The notes beneath the pieces are model-generated. The model had not been told where the DNA came from. It was given only the letters and a program-made list of their open reading frames with translations, and made no database searches. Made by a program: the position numbers and the translations under genes. Of a stretch of DNA of 32,479 bases, positions 7,352-16,162 are shown in pieces (positions within the stretch are counted from its first letter, which is position 1; every line of letters starts with the position of its first letter). The DNA is from Clostridia bacterium (GTDB lineage: Bacteria; Bacillota; Clostridia; Christensenellales; Aristaeellaceae), in the NCBI GenBank assembly GCA_017436605.1, contig JAFSCW010000077.1:1-32479 (forward strand). Reading direction: 5' to 3'.

Positions 7352-9020
7352 TGGAAATGGACTCCTTCAGCTTGGACAGCGCGATTTTGGTTTCTGCGGC
7401 GGTTTCGCCCAGAAGGGAAGCAATCTCCTGTACGATGCGCATCTGCTTGTCGACGACCTTGTCCGCGACCTCGATGGTCTGGCGGCTGATGTTTTCCTTC
7501 TTTTCGCGCTCGCGTTCCTCGCTGGTGACGTCGCGCATGATGCAGATCAGCAGGCGGCTCTCCTTGTCGTGGATGACGGTCTGCTCGACGTAGCGCTTAT
7601 ACTCCACCAGATACTGCCGCTGCTCGATGATGCCCAGACGGGATTCGAGCGCGTTCATGAAGATCAGCGGATCGAGGATGCGCACGACCGGCTCGCCGAG
7701 CACGTCGTTGGCGGAACGGATGTTCATGATCTTGCGCGCAGCGGCGTTGATCTGCTGAACCTCCAGATCCTCGTTGAGGACGATCAGACCGTTGGGCGTA
7801 TTGCGGACGATGGAATCGGAGAAGCTCTCGGCCTTGTCCTTGAGATAGGGCAGGCACATGGACGCCTCGGCCTTGCCCTGATAGATGGCAATTGCTTTCT
7901 CGCGGCAGGTGTTGTAGCCGCAGGAACCGCAGTTGAGCTCCTGGCTCGGGCGGAACTTGCCCATCTGGCGCAGGATGCTCTGGATCTCGGTTTCGCTGGG
8001 CATGCGGCTCTCCAGCTCGATCGGGGAAAAGGACTTGCGCAGGCGCATGAAATCCGGCTGCGGCACGTCGAAGTCCTTCGTGCCGGCATACTGGGCGACG
8101 GCGATGTAGTCCTTCACGGGGTTCTTATGGTATTTTTCCATGACCGGGCCGCTGATGCAGCCGCCGGCGCAGGCGTTCATTTCGATGAAGCAGTGATGGA
8201 TTTTGCCGCTTTCGATGTCCTTGAGTGCCTCGATGCAGTTTTCCACACCGTCGATGGCCAGATAGGTATAGCCCGGCGCGTTCTTTTTCATGGTCTTGAG
8301 CACGCCGCCCGTCACCGGGAAGAAGCGGGCGAGGCTCTCGGGCTCCTGATCGGTTTCCCTGCGCAGCTCAATGCCCTCGCGGCTGAGCCAATTGGTCAGC
8401 TCCTCGAAGGTGAGCACAGCGTCTGTCAGCCCCTTGTAGTGATCGGCCTCGTCCTTCTTGGCGACGCACGGACCGATGAAGACGGTCTTGGCATGGGGAA
8501 TGCGGCGCTTGATGTCCTGACAATGCGCGAGCATGGGGGAGAGCACGTCGGCCAGGCAATGCAGCACGCCGGGGTAGTATTTCTGGATGAGCAGATTAAC
8601 CGAATGGCAGCAGGAGGAGATCAGCACGTCGCGGTTGTCCTCACGCAGCATGCGGTCGTATTCGCTTTTGACGATCGTCGCGCCGATGGCGGTTTCCTCG
8701 ACGTCGGCAAAGCCAAGCTTTTTGAGCGCCTCGCGCATGGCGTCGATGCCCACGCCCTCATAATTGGCGATGAACGAGGGCGCAAGGCTGGCGATCACGG
8801 GCTCCTCGCCCTGCAGCATGACCTTGACGATTTCGGTGCTGTCGACGATCTGCTTGGCGTTCTGCGGGCAGACGACAAAGCAATGGCCGCAGAGAATGCA
8901 CTCGTTGCCGATGATATGCGCCTGATTGCCCGAGAAACGGATGGACTTCACCGGGCAGTTGCGGATGCATTTGTAGCAGTTTTTGCAGTTGGATTTTTTA
9001 AGGGTCAGGCAGGTCTGCAT
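7344..9020 (-). CDS. Putative sensory [FeFe]-hydrogenase with Fe-S and PAS domains (group C-like)
   Basis: This 558-residue protein has two N-terminal [4Fe-4S] motifs (C12-C22, C41-C51). An H-cluster domain follows with divergent motifs SSCCHS (C137, C138), GPCVAKKDE (C185) and NACAGGCISG (C284, C288). Next come a four-Cys Fe-S module (C364, C367, C372, C389), a PAS domain at about 400-500 (RNTPNGLIVLNEDLEVQQIN) and a probable coiled-coil tail. This architecture is that of group C (HydS-like) hydrogenases, thought to sense H2 or redox state rather than turn over H2 quickly. There is no kinase domain. The output partner is probably the SpoIIE-type phosphatase whose start overlaps its 3' end. 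Start: ATG nine bases after GGAGCG, six bases after the preceding gene. Confidence 0.88.
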   Translation of the reverse strand: MQTCLTLKKSNCKNCYKCIRNCPVKSIRFSGNQAHIIGNECILCGHCFVVCPQNAKQIVDSTEIVKVMLQGEEPVIASLAPSFIANYEGVGIDAMREALKKLGFADVEETAIGATIVKSEYDRMLREDNRDVLISSCCHSVNLLIQKYYPGVLHCLADVLSPMLAHCQDIKRRIPHAKTVFIGPCVAKKDEADHYKGLTDAVLTFEELTNWLSREGIELRRETDQEPESLARFFPVTGGVLKTMKKNAPGYTYLAIDGVENCIEALKDIESGKIHHCFIEMNACAGGCISGPVMEKYHKNPVKDYIAVAQYAGTKDFDVPQPDFMRLRKSFSPIELESRMPSETEIQSILRQMGKFRPSQELNCGSCGYNTCREKAIAIYQGKAEASMCLPYLKDKAESFSDSIVRNTPNGLIVLNEDLEVQQINAAARKIMNIRSANDVLGEPVVRILDPLIFMNALESRLGIIEQRQYLVEYKRYVEQTVIHDKESRLLICIMRDVTSEEREREKKENISRQTIEVADKVVDKQMRIVQEIASLLGETAAETKIALSKLKESISNE

Positions 9021-9026
9021 ACGCGA

Positions 9027-9281
9027 TTACGCTCCTTGCAGTTTTTTGAGAATCTTGTCGTTCAGAAAGTCCTTGAAGCCCTCGGGCGTGACGCCGGAAT
9101 AGACTTCGTCGTCGACCTGAACGGTGACGCCGATACGGTTGCACTGACCGGTGCAGAAGCTGCCGGCGAGCGTGACTTCGGCTTCGAGGTGATGCTCCTG
9201 AACAGCCTTCTGCAGCAGGGCGACGATGGTTTCGGAGCCCTTGAGATGACAGGAGGAGCCGACGCAAATCTGAATGATCAT
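9027..9281 (-). CDS. Thioredoxin-like [2Fe-2S] ferredoxin (NuoE-type), second copy
   Basis: This 84-residue protein has the C-x4-C (C6, C11) and C-x3-C (C43, C47) pattern of thioredoxin-fold [2Fe-2S] ferredoxins and NuoE C-terminal domains. Such small proteins pass electrons to hydrogenases or diaphorase subunits. It begins four bases after the stop of a paralogous gene with the same cysteine pattern and spacing, and ends six bases before the sensory hydrogenase start, so it is surely co-transcribed. The upstream AAGGTG is a weak ribosome site, so translation is probably coupled to the gene before it. Confidence 0.88.
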   Translation of the reverse strand: MIIQICVGSSCHLKGSETIVALLQKAVQEHHLEAEVTLAGSFCTGQCNRIGVTVQVDDEVYSGVTPEGFKDFLNDKILKKLQGA

Positions 9282-9284
9282 GGG

Positions 9285-9524
9285 TTACACCTTCGCAAGC
9301 ACATGTTCGCTGAAGAATTCAGCCGTGGTTTCCGGGGTGACGGAGCAGAGCTGATCGTCCACGGTGACGCAGACGCCCTTTTGGCAGTTGCTCATGCAGA
9401 ACGTGCCGCTCAGGGAAACCCTGCTTTCCAGGCCGTGCTCGGCAATCAGCTGCTGCAGCTGCCGGACGACCTGACGGGAACCCTTGACATGGCAGGAAGA
9501 ACCGATGCAGATGGTGATTTTCAT
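9285..9524 (-). CDS. Thioredoxin-like [2Fe-2S] ferredoxin (NuoE-type), first copy
   Basis: This is the first gene of the operon, 79 residues. It has the same C-x4-C (C6, C11) and C-x3-C (C43, C47) layout as the next gene, and its start KITICIGSSCHVKGS parallels the neighbour's IIQICVGSSCHLKGS, so the pair arose by tandem duplication. A longer frame to 9584 exists, but the ATG at 9524 is preceded by AAGGAG at ideal spacing and starts the family-typical first strand. Probable role: electron carrier for, or redox partner of, the hydrogenases downstream. Confidence 0.88.
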   Translation of the reverse strand: MKITICIGSSCHVKGSRQVVRQLQQLIAEHGLESRVSLSGTFCMSNCQKGVCVTVDDQLCSVTPETTAEFFSEHVLAKV

Positions 9525-9638
9525 GATAGAGCGCTCCTTTTTCCAAAAGAAGGGTGTGAAGAAATGTTGGCAAAAAAATCTCAAACTTAGAAGATAGATA
9601 AACGATATTACTTAAAAGTGGAGCCTGAAACTGCGTAT

Positions 9639-9667
9639 ATTATAGCATTTTTATGTTTTCTTGGAAA
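9639..9667 (-). promoter_or_regulatory. Promoter of the sensory-hydrogenase operon
   Basis: On the minus strand TTTCCA (9667-9662) and a perfect TATAAT (9644-9639) are separated by 17 bases. The -10 box ends about 115 bases before the first start codon, leaving a leader in which no clear riboswitch or terminator hairpin was seen. Confidence 0.6.
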
Positions 9668-9826
9668 TGGGAATCGTTAATAAATATGCGAAATGAGTTT
9701 GGTGAACCGGTACAGATGAGGGCGGCGTCCGCGTCAAGTACTTCCGACAAAGGAACGCGGAAGGGCGGCATGCTGCGGATTTGGGGATGAATCTGGGAAA
9801 ACCTGCGCAAAGGAAAGTATTATGTA

Positions 9827-9856
9827 TTGACTTCTTTGCAGGTGTGGGACTATAGT
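9827..9856 (+). promoter_or_regulatory. Promoter of nagB
   Basis: TTGACT (9827-9832) and TATAGT (9851-9856) are separated by 18 bases. An overlapping TATAAT (9856-9861) would give 23 bases. The start codon is about 70 bases downstream. Confidence 0.6.
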
Positions 9857-9927
9857 ATAATCAGGACGGGCTTATGCGCAGACGCGCACAGGCTTTGCGC
9901 CCAAGGAAATCAAGGGAGGAAGCTTTT

Positions 9928-10653
9928 ATGAAGATTATCCGTACCAAGAACTACGAGGATATGTCCCGCAAGGCGGCCGCGCTGATTGCCGCACAGGTGA
10001 TCCACAAGCCGGACTGCGTGCTCGGTCTTGCGACCGGCGGTACCCCGGTGGGGACTTATAAGAATCTGGTTGCCTGGTATAATGCCGGCGATCTGGATTT
10101 TTCCGACGTCTCTACGGTAAACCTTGACGAATACCGCAACCTGCCGCGCGAGCATCCGGAGAGCTACTGGAGCTTCATGCACAGGAACCTGTTTGACCAT
10201 GTGAACATCCCGGCCGAGCGCATCAACCTGCCCAATGGCAACAATCAGGACGCGCAGGCCGAGTGCGCGGCGTATGACGCTGTGATCGCCGGACTCGGCG
10301 GCGTGGATCTGCAGCTGCTGGGCATCGGCCACGACGGCCATATCGGCTTCAACGAGCCGGCCGACGCCTTCGATCTGGGCACCCACTGTGTCGATCTGAC
10401 CGATGAAACCATCGAGGCGAACAAGCGCTTCTTCAATTCCAAGGACGAAGTGCCGCGTCAGGCCTATACCATGGGCACCGGCACCATCATGAATGCGCGT
10501 AAGGTGCTGATGATCGTCAGCGGCCGCGACAAGGCGGAGATCGTCAAGAAGGCTTTCTTTGGCCCGGTGACCCCGCAGGTTCCGGCGTCCATCCTGCAGA
10601 TGCATCCGAACTTTGTGCTCGTCGCTGACGAGGACGCGCTCAGCCTGATCTGA
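9928..10653 (+). CDS. nagB: Glucosamine-6-phosphate deaminase
   Basis: This 241-residue cytoplasmic enzyme converts glucosamine-6-phosphate to fructose-6-phosphate and ammonia, feeding amino sugars into glycolysis. Recognisable family segments are LGLATGGTPVGTY (phosphate loop), NLDEY (general-base Asp region), LGIGHDGHIGFNEP (active-site His and Glu) and the TMGTGTIMNARK segment. The length matches the short bacterial NagB type. A longer frame begins at 9874, but GGGAGG at ideal spacing picks the ATG at 9928. It is transcribed alone: no nagA is beside it, and a terminator lies downstream at 10738-10768. Confidence 0.95.
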   Translation: MKIIRTKNYEDMSRKAAALIAAQVIHKPDCVLGLATGGTPVGTYKNLVAWYNAGDLDFSDVSTVNLDEYRNLPREHPESYWSFMHRNLFDHVNIPAERINLPNGNNQDAQAECAAYDAVIAGLGGVDLQLLGIGHDGHIGFNEPADAFDLGTHCVDLTDETIEANKRFFNSKDEVPRQAYTMGTGTIMNARKVLMIVSGRDKAEIVKKAFFGPVTPQVPASILQMHPNFVLVADEDALSLI

Positions 10654-12481
<1,828 letters not shown>

Positions 12482-12492
12482 GCAAAAGGCAT

Positions 12493-12540
12493 AAAAAAGC
12501 AGCTCCTTTCCCGAACAGGAAGGAACTGCTTTTCTCTTTT
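12493..12540. terminator. Bidirectional terminator between two convergent genes
   Basis: AGCAG and CTGCT arms, extended by CTCCTT/AGGAAGGA pairing with one mismatch, are flanked by an A-run on the left and CTTTTCTCTTTT on the right. It can therefore end transcripts arriving from either side. Confidence 0.85.
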
Positions 12541-12547
12541 CAAAAAA

Positions 12548-13516
12548 TCATAGGAAGGACTTGGCGGACTTATAGCCGTGGATCTCGTCGGCTTCCAGCA
12601 CGGCGCGGTTGATCGCCTTGCCCAGCACATGCGCGCCGATCGTTCCGACGACGTCCGCGCTGGTCTTGACCTTTCCGGTGCACAGCGCGTAGATCGAATC
12701 GCCGTCCATCGAGGTGTTGACCGGGCGGATCGTTCGCGCAACGCCGTTGGCCGCCATCGCAGCGACCTTGTTCATGGCGGCCTTGTCCAGGTTGGCGTTG
12801 GTGATGACCGCGCCGATGGTCGTGTTGAAGGAGAACTTGCTGGCCAGCTGGAGGAGCTTGACGGCCTCGATTTCGCTGGAGAGCATGCCGTCCTTCTTTT
12901 TGTTGAGCAGGCCCGCGAGCTGGCGGCCGGAGTCGAGCTCGTAGACGTCGCCGATGGCGTTGACCGCGACGATCGCGCCGACCTGCAGGCTGCCCATCTG
13001 CACGGCATAGCAGCCAAGGCCCGACTTCATCGCGAAACCGTCGCCCATGATTTTGCCGACCGTCGCACCCATGCCGGCGCCGACATTGCCGTTGCGCTCG
13101 ATGCCGCGTTCGCTGTCCAGGCATGCGGCGTAGCCCATTGCGGCGTCGGGACGGACGCTGCCGTCCACGCAGCCGAGATCGAAGATGCAGGAACCGACGA
13201 CGATCGGCACGATGGCGCTGCCGACCTTGACGCCCCGGCCCTTTTCCTCAAGGTATTTCATCATACCCCCGGCAGCGTCCAGACCGAAGGCGCTGCCGCC
13301 GGAGAGGAGCACGCCGTGCACGCCGTCGTTGCTCATCAGGGGATTGAGCAGCTGGTTTTCGCGCGAGGCAGGGCCGCCGCCGCGCACGTCCACGCCGCAT
13401 ACGGCCTTCTTCTCGCACAGGATGGCGGTGCAGCCGGTGGCGTGCGCTTCATCCTGCGCATGGCCGATGCGGATATCTTTGATCTCGTTCAGACTGATTT
13501 CTTTCCAGGGGTACAT
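12548..13516 (-). CDS. P1-family hydrolase (DmpA/NylC-like, self-processing N-terminal nucleophile fold)
   Basis: This 322-residue protein has the P1 (DmpA/NylC) family layout: early GHAQDEAHATGCTAILCEK, VDVRGGGPASRE, VLLSGGSAFGLDAAGGMM, and FNTTIGAVITNA around residues 230-241. In this family the chain cuts itself before the nucleophile Ser or Thr. Here the predicted cut is between Asn231 and Thr232, giving a large and a small subunit. Relatives are aminopeptidases or amide hydrolases with varied substrates; this one's substrate is unknown. A longer frame reaches 13549, but the ATG at 13516 has a GGAGG site at ideal spacing. There is no signal peptide, so it is cytoplasmic. Confidence 0.9.
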   Translation of the reverse strand: MYPWKEISLNEIKDIRIGHAQDEAHATGCTAILCEKKAVCGVDVRGGGPASRENQLLNPLMSNDGVHGVLLSGGSAFGLDAAGGMMKYLEEKGRGVKVGSAIVPIVVGSCIFDLGCVDGSVRPDAAMGYAACLDSERGIERNGNVGAGMGATVGKIMGDGFAMKSGLGCYAVQMGSLQVGAIVAVNAIGDVYELDSGRQLAGLLNKKKDGMLSSEIEAVKLLQLASKFSFNTTIGAVITNANLDKAAMNKVAAMAANGVARTIRPVNTSMDGDSIYALCTGKVKTSADVVGTIGAHVLGKAINRAVLEADEIHGYKSAKSFL

Positions 13517-13609
13517 AGGATCCCTCCGTTTTCTTGCCCGGCTTTCCATGCGGCGCCTGCAGCGTCAGCGGATGCTGCGCCTATGGATTGCGCTGATATG
13601 GATAGGGGC

Positions 13610-13638
13610 ATTATACAGGAAACGCGTGAAAAAAGCAA
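13610..13638 (-). promoter_or_regulatory. Promoter of the P1 hydrolase gene
   Basis: On the minus strand TTGCTT (13638-13633) and TATAAT (13615-13610) are separated by 17 bases, about 95 bases before the start. Confidence 0.6.
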
Positions 13639-13701
13639 ACGTGCACAGACCGGAGAGAGGAAGCCGGCGGAAATGCCGGATCATGGCGGACAAACACGCC
13701 C

Positions 13702-13730
13702 TTGACGGAAGGGCGGGGAAGATTTATACT
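13702..13730 (+). promoter_or_regulatory. Promoter of the HAD-malQ-pfkB operon
   Basis: TTGACG (13702-13707) and TATACT (13725-13730) are separated by 17 bases. The start codon at 13786 is about 55 bases downstream. Confidence 0.65.
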
Positions 13731-13785
13731 TAAATTATCGAAATTTTACGAAACGCGCTGTGAGCGCGGGCGGATGGAAAGACGC

Positions 13786-14523
13786 ATGAAGTACAGAAAC
13801 TGCATTTTCAATCTATACGGAACCCTGGTTGATATCCACACCGATGAGGAAAGACCGCAGCTCTGGCGCGATATGGCGGCCTATTTTGCTGCCGAGCGCG
13901 TGCATTATGGACCGGATGCGCTGCATATCCGGTTTAAGGCGATTTGCCGCAGCCTCGACCGCGAAAGCCCCCTGCGCAAAGGGGCGAAGGAACCCCATCC
14001 GGAGATCCGGATGGAGGAGGTTTTCCTGTCTCTGTATGCGGAGAAGGGCGTGCTGGCCGGCGCCGGGCAGGCGGAGCGCGCGGCGCGCTATTTCCGCGAA
14101 AAGTCCACGGATTATATCCGGCTGTATCCCGGCGCAAAGGAACTGCTCTCGCGCCTGCGCAGCGAGGGCAGGGGCGTATACCTGCTGGCCAATGCCCAGC
14201 GGACCTTTGCGATGTGGGAACTGGAGCATCTGGGTCTTGCCGATGCGTTTGACGGCATGCTGATCTCCTCGGACTGCGGCGTGCGCAAGCCGGATAAGCG
14301 CTTCTTTGACATGCTGCTGCGGCGCTGCGGCATTGCGGCGGGCAGCGCGGTGATGATCGGCAGCGACGGCCGATGCGACGTCGCCGGGGCGAAGAAGGCC
14401 GGCCTTTCGTCGGTGTACATCCGGTCGAATCTTTCCCCCAACGAGCCGCAGCCGGATGCGGATTATGCGCTCGATCACATGGATCTTGCCCGCGTGGGCG
14501 ATATCCTTCTGCAGAATGAATAA
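13786..14523 (+). CDS. HAD-like protein with degenerate catalytic motifs
   Basis: This 245-residue protein has a HAD fold with an alpha-helical cap, resembling clostridial HAD hydrolases that start FDLYGTLVD and continue with IHTDE. The catalytic motifs are altered. Motif I reads FNLYGTLVD, with Asn9 at the nucleophile Asp position. Motif II reads YLLANAQ, with Ala135 in place of Ser/Thr. Motif III Lys168 (VRKPDKRFF) is present. Motif IV reads IGSDGRCDVAGA, keeping D194 and D198. It may have lost phosphatase activity and bind a sugar phosphate or protein instead. ATG 13786 is chosen because GGATGG lies eight bases upstream; ATG 13774 is possible. It is followed after 43 bases by malQ in the same direction, hinting at a role in glucan metabolism. 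Confidence 0.8.
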   Translation: MKYRNCIFNLYGTLVDIHTDEERPQLWRDMAAYFAAERVHYGPDALHIRFKAICRSLDRESPLRKGAKEPHPEIRMEEVFLSLYAEKGVLAGAGQAERAARYFREKSTDYIRLYPGAKELLSRLRSEGRGVYLLANAQRTFAMWELEHLGLADAFDGMLISSDCGVRKPDKRFFDMLLRRCGIAAGSAVMIGSDGRCDVAGAKKAGLSSVYIRSNLSPNEPQPDADYALDHMDLARVGDILLQNE

Positions 14524-14566
14524 TACCAATCAGAACGAACAAAGGCGATAAAGGAGAACACGATAC

Positions 14567-16162
14567 ATGAAGCGATCTGCGGGCGTGCTGCTTTCTGTAA
14601 CCAGCCTGTCGTCCAAATACGGCATCGGCTGCTTTTCGAAGGCTGCGTATGATTTTGTCGATTTTCTTGCGGAAGCGGGACAGACCTACTGGCAGATTCT
14701 CCCGCTGGGCCCGACGTCGTATGGCCCCTCCGGTGATTCCCCGTATCAGGCGTATTCCGCTTTTGCCGGCAATCCCTATCTGATCAGCCTCGAGGCGCTG
14801 ATCGAGGAGGGCGTGCTCACGCAGGAGGAATGCGACGCGGTGGACTTCGGCGACAGGGCGGACGACGTCGATTACGACAAGCTGCATGCCGGCCGCTATC
14901 AGCTCCTGCGCAGGGCATATGAGCGCAGCGACATCTCCAGGAACCAGGACTATCAGTGGTTCGTTGGCGAGCATGGTTGGTGGCTGCATGATTATGCCCT
15001 GTTCATGGCGGTCAAGAATTACTTCGGCGACATCTCGTGGACGGAATGGCCGGAGGATATCCGCAGGCGCTGGGGCTTTGCGCTGGATTATTACCGCCGG
15101 ATGCTGTATTTTGACATCGAGTTCCAGATGTATATGCAGTTTAAGTTCTTTACCCAGTGGCATAAGCTCAAGAACTACGCCAATGAAAAGAGAATTCAGA
15201 TCGTCGGCGATATGCCGATTTATGTCTCCATGAACAGCGCGGACGTCTGGGCGCATCCGGAGCTGTTCCAGATGGACGAAAATAACGTGCCCAGCGCGGT
15301 CGCCGGCTGCCCGCCGGACAGCTTCTCCGCGACCGGCCAGATCTGGGGCAACCCGCTCTATCGCTGGGATTATCATGCCGAGACGGGCTTTGCCTGGTGG
15401 ATCAGCCGGCTGTACAGCAGCTTCAAGCTCTACGACGTCGTGCGCATCGACCATTTCCGCGGCTTCGATGAATACTTCTCCATTCCCACCGGCAGCGATT
15501 CCGCGCTGGACGGGCATTGGGAGAAGGGCCCGGGCATTTATCTCTTCTGGAAGATGTGGGAGAGCATCGGCATGATGCCGGTCATCGCGGAGGATCTGGG
15601 CTATATGACCGATTCCGTGCGCAGGCTGGTCGAGGACAGCGGCTTCCCGAACATGAAGGTGCTGCAGTTTGGCTTCGATCTGAACGATACCGGCGCGGTC
15701 AACGATTATCTGCCGCATAACTACCATGAGAACTGCGTGGCCTATACCGGCACGCATGATAACGAGACCATCGCGGGCTGGTTTGCCGGCCTTTCGGCAG
15801 CGGAAAAGGAGCTCGTGCGCGATTATCTCTGCAACCACGACACCGAAGACGAGAAGATGTGGAAGGCGCTGACCTGCGCGGCGCTGATGAGCCGCGCGAA
15901 GACCTGTATCATTCCGATTCAGGACTACATCGGCATGGACAACGAATGCCGGATGAATAAGCCCTCCACCGTGGGCATGAACTGGCGCTGGCGCCTTCAG
16001 GAAGAATACCTGACGGACGCGCTGTGCGGGGAGATGCGCGCGCTGACTACGCGCTACGGCCGCATGAACTGGGCCGCTGCGGATGTGATCGAGGCGGAAA
16101 AGAAGGCTGCGGCAGACGCAGCTGCCATGCAGGAAGCGGCGGACGAGGGAGAAAAGGCGTGA
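14567..16162 (+). CDS. malQ: 4-alpha-glucanotransferase (amylomaltase), GH77
   Basis: This 531-residue cytoplasmic enzyme transfers alpha-1,4-glucan segments between maltodextrins, releasing glucose, in glycogen or starch use. GH77 hallmarks are the N-terminal LLSVTSLSSKYGIG, SPYQAYSAFAGNPYLISLE, the nucleophile Asp295 in RIDHFRGF, the acid/base Glu342 in IAEDLG and Asp398 in GTHDNET. Length is normal for the short bacterial type; the last 25 residues are an Ala/Glu-rich tail. Start: ATG after AAAGGAG. The last bases overlap the GTG start of the next gene (GTGA), so the two are translationally coupled. Confidence 0.96.
   Translation: MKRSAGVLLSVTSLSSKYGIGCFSKAAYDFVDFLAEAGQTYWQILPLGPTSYGPSGDSPYQAYSAFAGNPYLISLEALIEEGVLTQEECDAVDFGDRADDVDYDKLHAGRYQLLRRAYERSDISRNQDYQWFVGEHGWWLHDYALFMAVKNYFGDISWTEWPEDIRRRWGFALDYYRRMLYFDIEFQMYMQFKFFTQWHKLKNYANEKRIQIVGDMPIYVSMNSADVWAHPELFQMDENNVPSAVAGCPPDSFSATGQIWGNPLYRWDYHAETGFAWWISRLYSSFKLYDVVRIDHFRGFDEYFSIPTGSDSALDGHWEKGPGIYLFWKMWESIGMMPVIAEDLGYMTDSVRRLVEDSGFPNMKVLQFGFDLNDTGAVNDYLPHNYHENCVAYTGTHDNETIAGWFAGLSAAEKELVRDYLCNHDTEDEKMWKALTCAALMSRAKTCIIPIQDYIGMDNECRMNKPSTVGMNWRWRLQEEYLTDALCGEMRALTTRYGRMNWAAADVIEAEKKAAADAAAMQEAADEGEKA

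Larger units (their letters stand above)
9525..9927. other. Divergent intergenic region between the hydrogenase operon and nagB
   Basis: It holds two divergent promoters and no gene. The part between about 9670 and 9820 contains no clear hairpin or repeat by eye. A binding site for a redox- or amino-sugar-responsive regulator would be expected here, but none is recognisable. Confidence 0.6.

Noticed and set aside
7311..9590. 759-residue plus-strand frame opposite the sensory hydrogenase
   Set aside because: Same antisense effect; the minus-strand genes carry conserved cysteine motifs and tight operon spacing.
9525..9638. Riboswitch in the hydrogenase operon leader
   Set aside because: The leader is long enough, but no conserved hairpin set or terminator/antiterminator pair could be drawn by eye.
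12578..13705. 375-residue plus-strand frame opposite the P1 hydrolase
   Set aside because: It covers the P1 gene in antisense and crosses its promoter; no motif.
13934..15838. 634-residue minus-strand frame opposite the HAD and malQ genes
   Set aside because: GH77 catalytic residues and operon context support the plus-strand genes only.
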